Assembly: GCF_029210395.1 (NCBI RefSeq)
Contig: NZ_JARGDP010000001.1
Coordinates: forward strand, 109,200 to 173,199
Source: Petrocella sp. FN5
GTDB lineage: Bacteria; Bacillota; Clostridia; Lachnospirales; Vallitaleaceae
Direction of reading: 5' to 3'
DNA length: 64,000 nucleotides
In this document: positions 7,817 through 16,357 of the stretch, in pieces
Numbering within the stretch: the first letter of the stretch is position 1
Layout: every line of letters begins with the position of its first letter
Notes under the pieces: generated by a model
Databases searched by the model: none
What the model was told of the DNA's origin: nothing
Seen by the model: only the letters and a program-made list of their open reading frames with translations
Program-made: the position numbers and the translations under genes

Positions 7817-9148
7817 ATGGGAAGAATACAGGAAAGAATTAAACATAAGCTTGAAAAGAATCCGGTAGTAGAATGTAATAAGATCCAAAACAAATTTTGC
7901 CCCACTCTGTTTCAAAAGTTTTCAGAGACAGTTGACCCAAGGCATCAGAGTTATATAGGATATAACAATAAAACGATGCTTGGAACCGCTTATTACAAAG
8001 GAATTGCTGGGCTCACTAGCATGCAGTCTATGACTTATGAGTTTAATGACAAAAAAATAGCAAATAATGTTATGAATTTCCTGGGTGAAAAAGAAAAAGA
8101 TTTTCTTCCTCATGGCGTCACACTAAATGAATACTTTGAAGAACTAGATTATAAACAGACCCAAGAAGTACAGCAATCACTCGTATATGATCTTATCCGA
8201 CGAAAAAGTTTTGATGATGCACGATTTCAGAAGAAATGGCTTGTCATTGTAGATGGAACGCAACTGTATTCAGGAAGTCGTAGAATAAATGAAACATGTC
8301 TAGAAAGACGTTACAACAAAGAAACAGATGCTGAAAAGGTGAACTATCATATCGATGTATTGGAAGCAAAAATAGTCTTAGGTGATAAATTAATCGTAAG
8401 TCTAGGTTCGGAATTTATAGAAAACAACCGTGCAGATACAAAAAGACAGAAAAATATGAGTGAAGAAGAACGCAAACAGGATAGCGAAACAAAAGCATTT
8501 AAAAGGCTTGCCGGAAATATAAAGAAGAGATTTCCACGCCTTCCCATTGTGCTACTTGCAGATAGCCTTTATGCATCGGAACCCGTGATGAAAATATGCA
8601 AAAGAAGTAAGTGGGATTTTATCATTCGCTATAAAACAGGAAGTATTCCAAGTATTGCAGCTGAGTATGAAGCGATTCCTGAAAAAGGAGTGGCGGGTCA
8701 TGCAACATATGTAAATGAGATTGATTATAAAGGGAACCCAGTAAATATGTTAAAGTATTTTGAAGAAAAAGTAATCAAAGAAAATGTTATGCGGACAGAA
8801 TTTCAATGGTTAACAAACATAATCATAACAAATAAGAATGCAGAAAAGCTGGTTGAAGCAGGAAGAAAACGATGGAAAATAGAGAATGAAGGATTCAATC
8901 GTCAGAAGAACTGGCAGGGAAATATCACACATATATGTAGTTGGAATTCAGAAGCAATCAAAAATCATTATCTGATGCAACAGATATCAGACATGATAAA
9001 ACAGTTATATGAGTGGTACTATCTAAAAGCAAATGAGATTAAAAAAAGACAAAAAAATATATCTTCCGATTTGTTAGCCAGCTTTGGTCGGCAACTAACA
9101 AGGGAAGATATACTCACAGTAGATATGCAAGGCATACCTAAGAACTGA
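7817..9148 (+). CDS. IS4-like DDE transposase
   Basis: A 443-residue transposase. The RNase H-like catalytic core is seen as VIVDGTQL (first Asp, about residue 155), VLLADSLYAS (second Asp, about residue 250) and RWKIENEGFNRQKN (catalytic Glu with the following Lys, about residue 355). The spacing, with a long insertion between the second Asp and the Glu, fits IS4-type elements. The reading frame is intact, so the copy may be active. AAAGGGG lies a few bases before the ATG. Assignment to a precise IS subgroup would need a comparison I cannot run. Confidence 0.88.
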   Translation: MGRIQERIKHKLEKNPVVECNKIQNKFCPTLFQKFSETVDPRHQSYIGYNNKTMLGTAYYKGIAGLTSMQSMTYEFNDKKIANNVMNFLGEKEKDFLPHGVTLNEYFEELDYKQTQEVQQSLVYDLIRRKSFDDARFQKKWLVIVDGTQLYSGSRRINETCLERRYNKETDAEKVNYHIDVLEAKIVLGDKLIVSLGSEFIENNRADTKRQKNMSEEERKQDSETKAFKRLAGNIKKRFPRLPIVLLADSLYASEPVMKICKRSKWDFIIRYKTGSIPSIAAEYEAIPEKGVAGHATYVNEIDYKGNPVNMLKYFEEKVIKENVMRTEFQWLTNIIITNKNAEKLVEAGRKRWKIENEGFNRQKNWQGNITHICSWNSEAIKNHYLMQQISDMIKQLYEWYYLKANEIKKRQKNISSDLLASFGRQLTREDILTVDMQGIPKN

Positions 9149-9208
9149 ATTAAGTATAGCAAAGGAAGTGATGTCTGCCAAGTGAAATTTTAACTAAATT
9201 AAACTAAT

Positions 9209-9289
9209 TTATCCACAAAGCCTTAAAACGGGAAAAATAGAGCCTTAGTATGTGGATAAGATAAGTAAAAAAAGAAACTGTGTGGAAAA
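9209..9289. promoter_or_regulatory. DnaA-box-like cluster in the IS tail
   Basis: Exact TTATCCACA at 9209-9217 (+), exact TGTGGATAA at 9251-9259 (-), and TGTGGAAAA at 9281-9289 (- strand box with one mismatch). They lie between the transposase stop and the right inverted repeat. The binding consensus for DnaA is well established; function here is unproven. Confidence 0.5.
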
Positions 9290-9334
9290 ACTTCTTTTTT
9301 TAAAATTTATTAGAATTTGAGTTAGCAGAAAGAA

Positions 9335-9362
9335 CTTTACCTTTCAAAGCTGCTAAGATAGG
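9335..9362 (-). repeat. Right terminal inverted repeat of the IS
   Basis: The partner of 7701-7728 in inverted orientation; it ends in GCTGCTAAGATAGG. Confidence 0.7.
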
Positions 9363-9369
9363 TATAGGA

Positions 9370-9398
9370 TTGCTTTTTCAATCTACAGGCTATATAAT
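9370..9398 (+). promoter_or_regulatory. Promoter of the second K+ uptake unit
   Basis: TTGCTT (9370-9375), a 17-base spacer and TATAAT (9393-9398). It begins eight bases outside the right end of the IS. The roughly 70-base leader to the gene does not contain a c-di-AMP aptamer. Confidence 0.65.
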
Positions 9399-9469
9399 GA
9401 AGGTTGGCTTATGAAAAGACTGTAGATAAGACTGTAAAAAAGACATAAAAATACTTGGAGAGGTAAGGG

Positions 9470-10858
9470 TTGCTTATGGCTAAACAAAAAAATCAACTGG
9501 ATGTAAATTTGAAACCGACACAAGTGTTAGTGCTAGGCTTTTTGGTCGTTATTATAGTAGGTGCTATTTTACTGAGTTTGCCAATATCAAGTAATTCCGG
9601 TAAAAGTACCGGATTTATAGATGCTCTTTTTACATCTACGTCGGCAGTATGTGTAACCGGTTTGGTTGTCGTTAATACATCCCTTCATTGGAGTGCCTTT
9701 GGAAAAGTAGTTATTTTAATGCTCATTCAAGTTGGTGGCCTGGGATTTATGACCATTGCCAGTACTATTTTTATGATTTTGGGCAGAAAAATTAGTTTGA
9801 GAGATCGTATGATGATTCAAGAGTCATTAAATCAGAACACTTTGTCAGGCATGGTACGATTAACAAAAAATATTATTATTGGTACATTAATCATTGAAGC
9901 TATCGGTGCCTTGTTTTTATCCTTAAAGTTTGTACCGGAATATGGAGCCAAAGGTATATTTTACAGTATATTTCACGCCATATCAGCATTTTGCAATGCA
10001 GGTTTTGACATTATCGGTGATAACAGTCTTACGCCTTATGTCGGTAGCGTTATTATTAATTTTACAGTTATGGCGCTCATCATTATTGGTGGTTTAGGCT
10101 TTACTGTTTGGATGGATGTTTTAAAAGTAACAAAAAAAGAGTTGAGATTTGGTTTTAAGATTAAAAGATGGTTCAGACAGTTACGACTTCATACAAAGCT
10201 GGTTTTAGTGATAAGTACAAGCCTAATTGTTGTTGGTTTTCTTTTCTTCTTCTTCCTAGAAGGATTTAATGATGCAACCCTTGGTAACCTGCCTTTAAAA
10301 GATAAATTATTAGGTGCGATGTTCCAATCAGTGACAACGAGAACGGCGGGTTTTAACACAATCACCAATAGTGATATGACCGATGTTTCAAAGTTCATTA
10401 CCATCCTCTTAATGTTTATAGGTGGATCGCCGGCAGGTACGGCTGGAGGCATTAAAACGGTCACCATAGGCGTCATATTTTTTGAAGTATTATCTGTTGT
10501 AAGAGGTAAAGATGACGCTGAGGCATTTAATCGTCGTATTCCCAGAAATACCATTAAAAGAGCCCTTGCAGTTGTTATGATCAGTTTATCTGTGGTTATG
10601 GGTGTGACGATGTTGTTAACCATAACGGAATCAGGTGGATTTATGGATATCTTGTTTGAGGCGGTATCTGGATTTGCTACAGTAGGACTTTCATTAGGTG
10701 AAACTTCAAAGCTTTCTCAAATAGGAAAACTGATTATGAGCATGACCATGTTTATTGGAAGACTTGGGCCCATCACTATGGCTGTCGCACTTACAATAAG
10801 ACATGAAAAGAAAAAAATAAACATTAGAAAACCGGAAGAAAAAGTGATGGTAGGATAA
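9470..10858 (+). CDS. ktrB: KtrB/TrkH-family potassium uptake protein (second copy)
   Basis: A 462-residue K+ translocating subunit with the four pore repeats TSAVCVTGLVV, AISAFCNAGFDI, SVTTRTAGFNT and AVSGFATVGLSLG, and the GGSPAGTAGGIKT intramembrane gate loop typical of KtrB. The Cys-containing loops and shorter N-terminus place it with KtrB-type proteins, unlike the TrkH encoded at 6174-7664. The start is uncertain: TTG 9470 follows GGAGAGG by six bases, while ATG 9476 follows AAGGG by six bases. It is paired with a KtrA gene 14 bases downstream. The messenger c-di-AMP could still control it through that KtrA, although no riboswitch precedes this unit. Confidence 0.92.
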   Translation: MLMAKQKNQLDVNLKPTQVLVLGFLVVIIVGAILLSLPISSNSGKSTGFIDALFTSTSAVCVTGLVVVNTSLHWSAFGKVVILMLIQVGGLGFMTIASTIFMILGRKISLRDRMMIQESLNQNTLSGMVRLTKNIIIGTLIIEAIGALFLSLKFVPEYGAKGIFYSIFHAISAFCNAGFDIIGDNSLTPYVGSVIINFTVMALIIIGGLGFTVWMDVLKVTKKELRFGFKIKRWFRQLRLHTKLVLVISTSLIVVGFLFFFFLEGFNDATLGNLPLKDKLLGAMFQSVTTRTAGFNTITNSDMTDVSKFITILLMFIGGSPAGTAGGIKTVTIGVIFFEVLSVVRGKDDAEAFNRRIPRNTIKRALAVVMISLSVVMGVTMLLTITESGGFMDILFEAVSGFATVGLSLGETSKLSQIGKLIMSMTMFIGRLGPITMAVALTIRHEKKKINIRKPEEKVMVG

Positions 10859-10872
10859 ATGGAGGCCCAGTT

Positions 10873-11550
10873 ATGGCAGGTAGAAACGATTTTGTAATTT
10901 TCGGATTAGGCAAATTTGGAAGAAGTGTGGCGGAGACTTTAGCTTATAACGGAAAAGAAGTTCTTGCAATTGATATAAAAGAAGAGGTCATTCAGGATGT
11001 GGCAGACTTTGTTACCCATGCGGTACAGGCGGATGTTACAGATGGAGATGCCCTCAAGGCCTTGGGCATTGGTAACTTTGATGTGGCGGTTGTGGCAATC
11101 TCTAATAACCTTCAAGCCAGTATCATGGCGACCATACTGGCGAAGGAACTGGGTGTGCCTTATGTACTGGCCAAAGCTCAAAATGAAATCCATAAAAGGG
11201 TTCTTGAAAAAGTTGGGGCGGATAAAGTTATTTTTCCGGAAAGAGAAATCGGAACACGAATTGCTAATAATTTAATATCGGAGAATTTCATTGACTATAT
11301 TGAGTTATCCATCGACCATAGTATTGTGGAAATTGAAGTCATGGATGAATGGGTAGGTAAAACACTAAAGGAACTGAACATGCGTGCCAACTATGGTATA
11401 AATGTTATGGCCATCCGAAAAGGCGAAAAAATAGTCATTACCCCAGGTGCGGACTTTGTTCTTCAGTCCTCAGATGTTTTAGTTGTTATCGGTGCCAATG
11501 AAGACCTTAGAAAAATCAATGTAATAAAAAAGGATAATTATGATAAGTAG
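10873..11550 (+). CDS. ktrA: KtrA/TrkA potassium channel gating subunit
   Basis: A 225-residue cytoplasmic subunit. It has an N-terminal RCK_N Rossmann domain with the intact GLGKFGRSVAETL nucleotide loop and D at the end of strand 2 (VLAIDIKEE), and a C-terminal RCK_C domain (about residues 140-220: IEVMDEWVGKTLKELN, ending in SSDVLVVIG). In the family, RCK_N binds ATP/ADP and RCK_C binds c-di-AMP, which closes the channel. GGAGG lies ten bases before the ATG. The last 11 bases overlap the start of the downstream methyltransferase, implying a three-gene transcript. Confidence 0.93.
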   Translation: MAGRNDFVIFGLGKFGRSVAETLAYNGKEVLAIDIKEEVIQDVADFVTHAVQADVTDGDALKALGIGNFDVAVVAISNNLQASIMATILAKELGVPYVLAKAQNEIHKRVLEKVGADKVIFPEREIGTRIANNLISENFIDYIELSIDHSIVEIEVMDEWVGKTLKELNMRANYGINVMAIRKGEKIVITPGADFVLQSSDVLVVIGANEDLRKINVIKKDNYDK

Positions 11551-12316
11551 TCGATCCAATCCAAAAGTAAAGGAAATACAAAAACTTCAAAGTAATCAAC
11601 GGTACCGTCAACAGTCACAAAAATTTGTAGTAGAAGGCTGGCGTTTGATAAAAGAAATACCTTTTCATCAGATTGAGCGAATTTATATACAAGAAACTCA
11701 ATTGGAAAAGTTACAATCGATAGATTCAAGTAGAGAATGGGACGTTGAACAGGTAAGCGATTCGGTAATGAAAGCCATGAGCAAGGAGACAACCTCTCAA
11801 GGTATTTTGGCGATAGTTTATATGAAGCCACTTATAGTGGAGATGTCTTTACCGGATAAGCCTTTGATCATTGCCCTTGAAAATGTTCAAGATCCAGGCA
11901 ATCTAGGGACTATTCTAAGAACAGCAGATGCAGCAGGGGTTGATTTGGTTTTGCTGTCAAAAGGTACTGTAGACTTGTATAACCCTAAAGTTGTTAAAGC
12001 CACTATGGGTGCGATTTTTAGAATGAATATCCTAAAAGATGTGGATTTAAACAGCTATATAGAAAACCTAAAAGAAAAAGACGTTCATGTATTTGCTGCC
12101 CACTTAGAAGGCATAAAAAACCACTATGAAGGTAATTATATTGAAGGAACTTGCTTTTTAATTGGAAATGAAGGTGATGGACTTAGTAGGGACTTATCTA
12201 GTCTTGCAACTGATTATATTAAGATTCCCATGCGGTCTGAAGCAGAAAGTCTTAATGTCGCAGTTGCTACAAGCATACTTGTATATGAGGCCGTAAGACA
12301 AAGGGGTATAGATTAA
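11540..12316 (+). CDS. TrmH/SpoU-family RNA 2'-O-methyltransferase
   Basis: A 258-residue SPOUT (trefoil knot) methyltransferase using S-adenosylmethionine to methylate a ribose 2'-OH, most likely in 23S rRNA. An N-terminal substrate-binding domain (about residues 1-95, SSRSNPKVKEIQKL) is followed by motif 1 ENVQDPGNLGTILRTADA, motif 2 LIGNEGDGLS and motif 3 IPMRSEAESLNVAVATSI with the knot. This N-terminal type is common next to pheS or K+ genes in Firmicutes. The start overlaps ktrA by 11 bases. The exact target nucleotide cannot be told from sequence. Confidence 0.9.
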   Translation: MISSRSNPKVKEIQKLQSNQRYRQQSQKFVVEGWRLIKEIPFHQIERIYIQETQLEKLQSIDSSREWDVEQVSDSVMKAMSKETTSQGILAIVYMKPLIVEMSLPDKPLIIALENVQDPGNLGTILRTADAAGVDLVLLSKGTVDLYNPKVVKATMGAIFRMNILKDVDLNSYIENLKEKDVHVFAAHLEGIKNHYEGNYIEGTCFLIGNEGDGLSRDLSSLATDYIKIPMRSEAESLNVAVATSILVYEAVRQRGID

Positions 12317-12374
12317 TTCGAAGGCTAAAGGGCCAAAACAAAAGTTTTGACGCCTAACCATTCTAATAATGAAT

Positions 12375-12418
12375 AAAGCCATTTTCGTCATGATGTTATG
12401 ACGAGAATGGCTTTTAAT
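12375..12418. terminator. Bidirectional terminator between convergent genes
   Basis: A 17-base stem: 12375-12391 (AAAGCCATTTTCGTCAT) pairs with 12398-12414 with one wobble, loop of six, then a T-rich tail. On the other strand the A run becomes a U tract. Confidence 0.88.
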
Positions 12419-12444
12419 TAATTAAGTATGTTATGTTTTATAAG

Positions 12445-13362
12445 TTAGGAAAGCGTGGTTTTTGAATGTTTAATAGCCCCATCAATCATCTCATAACTAA
12501 TGGTACTTAAGCCATCAAGGTAACAACTTTTAGCTTTTTCGAGATAGTTAAGAGCTTCTGTGTTGTTGTTCTCTAACTGAGAGATTAATCCCATATGATA
12601 TAAAGTATCGGGTGCATTTTCATCTAACTCTAATGCCTTCTCAAAGTATTTTTTAGCTTGAGTTAGGTCGTCTTGTCTAAATGCTATTAGACCTAGATTG
12701 TCATAGGCTCCGGCATAATCCTCATTCTTGTTCAAAGCAGCCTTCGTAAAAAAAGTTGCTTTGACATAATCTTCCTTTAAGACAAATAGATAACCCAAAG
12801 TGGTGAAGTCTTGAGGGAAATAATAAGGATTATCCTTTACCACAGCATTGATAGTTTCATCTGTATAAGTAGGATCTGTTAAAAACCCTTGATTTTCAGC
12901 ACCATATTGATCAAAAAAATCATAATAGATTTGTATGGCTTTGTCTATGTGTCCCAGCTTCCAATAACAAATGGCTTTATTGCCCATTAAAGTTTTAGTG
13001 GTGAGGAAATAACTGTTCGTTTCAAGGCCTTTATCGAAACACTTAAGCGCTTGTTCTACCTCATTATTCCGAAGGAGTAAAAGGCCGTAGGTAGCTAATA
13101 TGGTGGTGTTTTGTGTACCTAGCTTATAGGCCGACTTATAAAAAGGTAATGCTTTTTGGTTGTCCTTGGTAAAAGTTTGAATAAGAACACCAAGTACGCC
13201 GACAAACGTTCCGAGAAAGAGTAGCACCAGTATAAGAAAATAAACGCCAAAGCCAATTAAGAAATATGTGATAGGTTGTTGGTTTATGACGACGATTACA
13301 AAGTAACTGACCAGAAGATAGCCAATAGTGATAGAACGCCATTTAGATTTAAGTTTTGCCAT
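12445..13362 (-). CDS. TPR-repeat membrane protein
   Basis: A 305-residue protein with two close hydrophobic segments at about residues 12-31 and 36-60, followed by a cytoplasmic or extracytoplasmic array of TPR units (for example YGLLLLRNNEVEQALKCFDK, AYDNLGLIAFRQDDLTQAKK and TLYHMGLISQLENNNTEALN). TPR arrays mediate protein contacts; no catalytic motif is seen. It lies 25 bases downstream of the degenerate GGDEF gene on the same strand, with a GGAGG site, so the two are probably co-transcribed. The biological role is unknown. Confidence 0.75.
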   Translation of the reverse strand: MAKLKSKWRSITIGYLLVSYFVIVVINQQPITYFLIGFGVYFLILVLLFLGTFVGVLGVLIQTFTKDNQKALPFYKSAYKLGTQNTTILATYGLLLLRNNEVEQALKCFDKGLETNSYFLTTKTLMGNKAICYWKLGHIDKAIQIYYDFFDQYGAENQGFLTDPTYTDETINAVVKDNPYYFPQDFTTLGYLFVLKEDYVKATFFTKAALNKNEDYAGAYDNLGLIAFRQDDLTQAKKYFEKALELDENAPDTLYHMGLISQLENNNTEALNYLEKAKSCYLDGLSTISYEMIDGAIKHSKTTLS

Positions 13363-13387
13363 GAAAACCTCCTAGTATTGTTGGTTG

Positions 13388-14608
13388 TTAGGGGAGTAAA
13401 CCTTTAATCGTTTTAGAAAGGCTGTTTTGTTTGGTTTTAATGATCATGTTTTTCTGTGTGTAGGTTAATAAATGCTTTCTGTATTTTTCATTATAAGACA
13501 AAATAGATTGGTCCATTTTGTCTACGAACCTATTTAAAGTGCCGGTTGAACAGTTTGGGAAAAAAAGGATGAAGGTATCGCCACTTATACGGCAAGGTAT
13601 CTCATACTGGCTAGCAGCTGATTTTAAGTCCTGTGCAATTTCCATAAGAAGTTGGTCGGAATTTGTGTGCCCAAGTTTTTTGTTGAGTTGTTTTAGTCCT
13701 TGAACCGTCAGAACATAAACACCAAGAGGTAGGTAACCATGTTGATCCAGTTCTTTTAGCTTTAATTCAAACTGATTATGGTTGTGGAAGCCGGTTAGAG
13801 GATCAAAGTTATTCAAGTATTCTAGAGTGGATGACATCGTATTCAAATCGGATACGTCTTTTATGTGGCATAGTGTTAAACCATCACCGACTTTATGTAA
13901 AGTTGTATCTAAGACTTGAATGGACTGTCCCAAATCATGTTGGTACTGAAAATAAAGCTTAATTTTTTCACCTGTATGTAGCACCCGCTCCATAATTTCC
14001 TTTGCATAATCATAAGGAAAAGCTTCGAAAATACTTTCGTCATATATGGTTCTTAAGGGTTGACCAAAGAGCTTAAGATTATTTTGGGGGACATCCACAA
14101 TATAACCATCTTGATTAACTAAAAACATGGGTGTTTCTATATGTTTGAAATATACAGCAACTTTTGTTCGAAAACTTTGATTATCTGTTTCATTTTTTAT
14201 GCGTTCCGTTTGGTCGGTAAATTTTAATAGTAAAAGGGATGACTTTTGGAATTTCACAATTTGATGGTTTAAGATGAGTTTGGCGATTAAACCACTTGGA
14301 TATGTCAGTAGGAAAATCTTATTTTCGTATTTTATATCAAGGGGTAATTGACTTAAGTTGAGTAGATTAGAGAAAGCCTTCTCGTACTTATCCAGCATAA
14401 AAAGCTTTGAGAATTTTTTGTTTCGGTATTCAATATGACCAAAATGGTTAATAAGGACAATGCCCTTTTCATCATGTTCATACAATTCTTCTATTAATGT
14501 AAAATCTTGATGGCTGATGTGATTAGAATTCTTCTCTTTTTGATTGTTCGTCAAAACATCAATATGGCTCTTAATTAGAAGCTCGACACTGTTTTGTAAG
14601 TCAGACAT
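13388..14608 (-). CDS. PAS-like and degenerate GGDEF-domain protein
   Basis: A 406-residue signalling protein. Residues about 30-100 and 140-250 resemble two PAS-type sensory modules (GIVLINHFGHIEYRNKKF; PMFLVNQDGYIVDVPQ). A C-terminal GGDEF domain begins at YLNNFDPLTGFHNHNQFE. The signature is SGDTF instead of GG(D/E)EF, so the metal-binding acidic residue is lost and cyclase activity is unlikely. It may bind GTP or act as a scaffold. The start is set at 14608 because GGAGG lies seven bases before that ATG; the longer frame to 14641 lacks such a site. It is transcribed with the TPR protein below it. Confidence 0.82.
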   Translation of the reverse strand: MSDLQNSVELLIKSHIDVLTNNQKEKNSNHISHQDFTLIEELYEHDEKGIVLINHFGHIEYRNKKFSKLFMLDKYEKAFSNLLNLSQLPLDIKYENKIFLLTYPSGLIAKLILNHQIVKFQKSSLLLLKFTDQTERIKNETDNQSFRTKVAVYFKHIETPMFLVNQDGYIVDVPQNNLKLFGQPLRTIYDESIFEAFPYDYAKEIMERVLHTGEKIKLYFQYQHDLGQSIQVLDTTLHKVGDGLTLCHIKDVSDLNTMSSTLEYLNNFDPLTGFHNHNQFELKLKELDQHGYLPLGVYVLTVQGLKQLNKKLGHTNSDQLLMEIAQDLKSAASQYEIPCRISGDTFILFFPNCSTGTLNRFVDKMDQSILSYNEKYRKHLLTYTQKNMIIKTKQNSLSKTIKGLLP

Positions 14609-14807
14609 AAAAACCTCCACCCATCGATTCTTTAAAATCATGGTTTTTTACTGTAGCTATTATATCATAAATCTATACAAATCACATCACAGAATAAAAG
14701 TTAACTTAGTATTTAATAGAACATTACATAATCCATTAAGATAATATGGTATAATTATAGGATATGGTTATAGTGTCATTTAATTAAAAAGCTAGGAGAT
14801 GTTAAAT

Positions 14808-16346
14808 ATGCCAAAAAACCTTATAGCGGCAATAGATGTGGGTTCTCATGCCATAAGAATGAAAATAGGTGAAATTAATAAAGCGGGTGATTTTAGATTG
14901 CTTGAAAAATTTCGGAAAATAGCGGTACTGGGCCATGATACTTTTGCTAACGAAAAGGTCAGCTTTGAGTCCGTAGATAAGACCTGTGAAATACTCAAAA
15001 ATTTTAGAATGACAATGGATGACTATGGTGTAAAACGGTATGTTATGATGGCAACCAGCGCAATTAGAGAAGCATCAAATAAAGATTATATAATGGACCA
15101 GATTAAGCTTAAGACAGGTCTTGATATACGTATTATTGACAATTCTCAAGAACAGTATTTGACTCTAAAGGCACTAAAACACAAACTGGTTGATTACAAC
15201 ACAATAACTTCGGAAGGTGCAGTTGTTATTGTTATCGGTGCAGGCAGTATCCAGATTACTACCTTTAAGAATGGTGAGCTTAAATCCAGCCAAAATGTAA
15301 AAATGGGTGCGCTTAGAATCAAAGAAATATTAGGCGCACTTGAAAATCAAACCACAAAATATTATAAAGTGCTTAAAGAATATATTGAAGCCAATTTGGA
15401 AGATCTGGATTTTTTAAGAGATCAAGATGCTTATAAGCACTTAGTCGTAATCGGTGGTGAAATTGGTGTCATTCAAAGTATGATGGATGATGAAGCAAGA
15501 GAAGCAATATACAGTATGAAGAAAAAGGATTTTAAAGCGATATCGAATGAAATCATGTCGAAGACAACAGATGAAATAAAAAGGGATTATGAAATAAAAA
15601 GAGAAAGAGCAGAAATCATTGTACCTTCTCTGATGCTCATTAACATGTTTATTGACAAAACCACAGCAGGAGAGATCATCATACCGAACATATCACTAGC
15701 GGACGGTATCATTCGTTTCATTCATGAGGATATCTATAATCTCCATACGAATGACATATCCACTCAGGACATCATAACAAGTGCAACCGTATTAGCCAAA
15801 AAATTTAACTACGATGAAACCCATTGTAATCATGTTGAGGCACATGCACTATTGCTCTTTGATAAATTAAGAAAGATTCATGGTATGAAAGAAGAGCGTA
15901 TTTTGCTTCGTGTTGCGACCATTTTACATGATATAGGAAAGTTTATAAGTCTTGATCACCATAGTGAGCATTCTTATAATCTTATTAAGTCCTTGGAATT
16001 GTTTGGGATGTCTACATTGGAAGTGGAAATGGTGGCAAATATAGCTAGATACCACGGTATAGTTGTCCCGAAAGATCAAGATCAAAATCCAGCTGCATTG
16101 CCTACAAAAGAAAGAATAATTGTAGCAAAGCTTATTGGAATCCTAAGAATGGCAGACGCTCTTGATCGAAGTCACAAACAAAAAATCAAGATTGAGTCGG
16201 TTAGAATTAAAGACAAAGAATTGATCATTAGAGGTAAATCAGTAAAGAATACCACATTAGAAGAATGGAATTTTTCAAAGAAATCTGAATTTTTCAAAGA
16301 AGTGTTTGGGATTAAGCCAATCCTGATTATTACACGTGATTTATAG
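14808..16346 (+). CDS. ppx: Ppx/GppA phosphatase with HD domain (exopolyphosphatase)
   Basis: A 512-residue protein. The N-terminal actin-like Ppx/GppA domains carry the AAIDVGSHAIRMKIGEI phosphate loop, ATSAIREASN and VIGAGSIQIT segments (the last is a variant of the usual D-x-G-G-G-S loop, with the Asp and a Gly altered). A C-terminal HD-type domain has HVEAHALLLFDKL, LHDIGKF and HHSEHSYNLI. The family hydrolyses terminal phosphates of polyphosphate or converts pppGpp to ppGpp. ATG 14808 is chosen over 14799 because AGGAG at 14794-14798 would be directly against the earlier start. It lies 11 bases upstream of polyphosphate kinase, so opposing activities share one transcript. Confidence 0.88.
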   Translation: MPKNLIAAIDVGSHAIRMKIGEINKAGDFRLLEKFRKIAVLGHDTFANEKVSFESVDKTCEILKNFRMTMDDYGVKRYVMMATSAIREASNKDYIMDQIKLKTGLDIRIIDNSQEQYLTLKALKHKLVDYNTITSEGAVVIVIGAGSIQITTFKNGELKSSQNVKMGALRIKEILGALENQTTKYYKVLKEYIEANLEDLDFLRDQDAYKHLVVIGGEIGVIQSMMDDEAREAIYSMKKKDFKAISNEIMSKTTDEIKRDYEIKRERAEIIVPSLMLINMFIDKTTAGEIIIPNISLADGIIRFIHEDIYNLHTNDISTQDIITSATVLAKKFNYDETHCNHVEAHALLLFDKLRKIHGMKEERILLRVATILHDIGKFISLDHHSEHSYNLIKSLELFGMSTLEVEMVANIARYHGIVVPKDQDQNPAALPTKERIIVAKLIGILRMADALDRSHKQKIKIESVRIKDKELIIRGKSVKNTTLEEWNFSKKSEFFKEVFGIKPILIITRDL

Positions 16347-16357
16347 GGGGCTATGAA

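Larger units (their letters stand above)
7701..9362 (+). mobile_element. IS4-like insertion sequence, complete, 1662 bp
   Basis: Imperfect terminal inverted repeats of 28 bases bound the element: 7701-7728 begins CCTAAGATAGCAG and the complement of 9335-9362 begins CCTATCTTAGCAG, with about 22 of 28 positions matching. Inside is one full-length DDE transposase gene on the + strand. I see no convincing target-site duplication in the flanks. The tail after the transposase (9149-9362) is AT-rich and holds three DnaA-box-like sequences. The element sits exactly between two potassium transport units. Confidence 0.78.

Noticed and set aside
7690..9375. Target-site duplication for the IS
   Set aside because: The flanks AGAATATGC and TATAGGATT share only a few bases; no convincing direct repeat was found.
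9399..9470. Second c-di-AMP riboswitch before ktrB
   Set aside because: None of the ydaO blocks (GTCAGCTAACCTCG, GGGGCGAAT) occur between the promoter and the gene.
10189..10623. 144-codon open frame antisense to ktrB
   Set aside because: It mirrors the codon pattern of a clear membrane protein gene and has no ribosome site.
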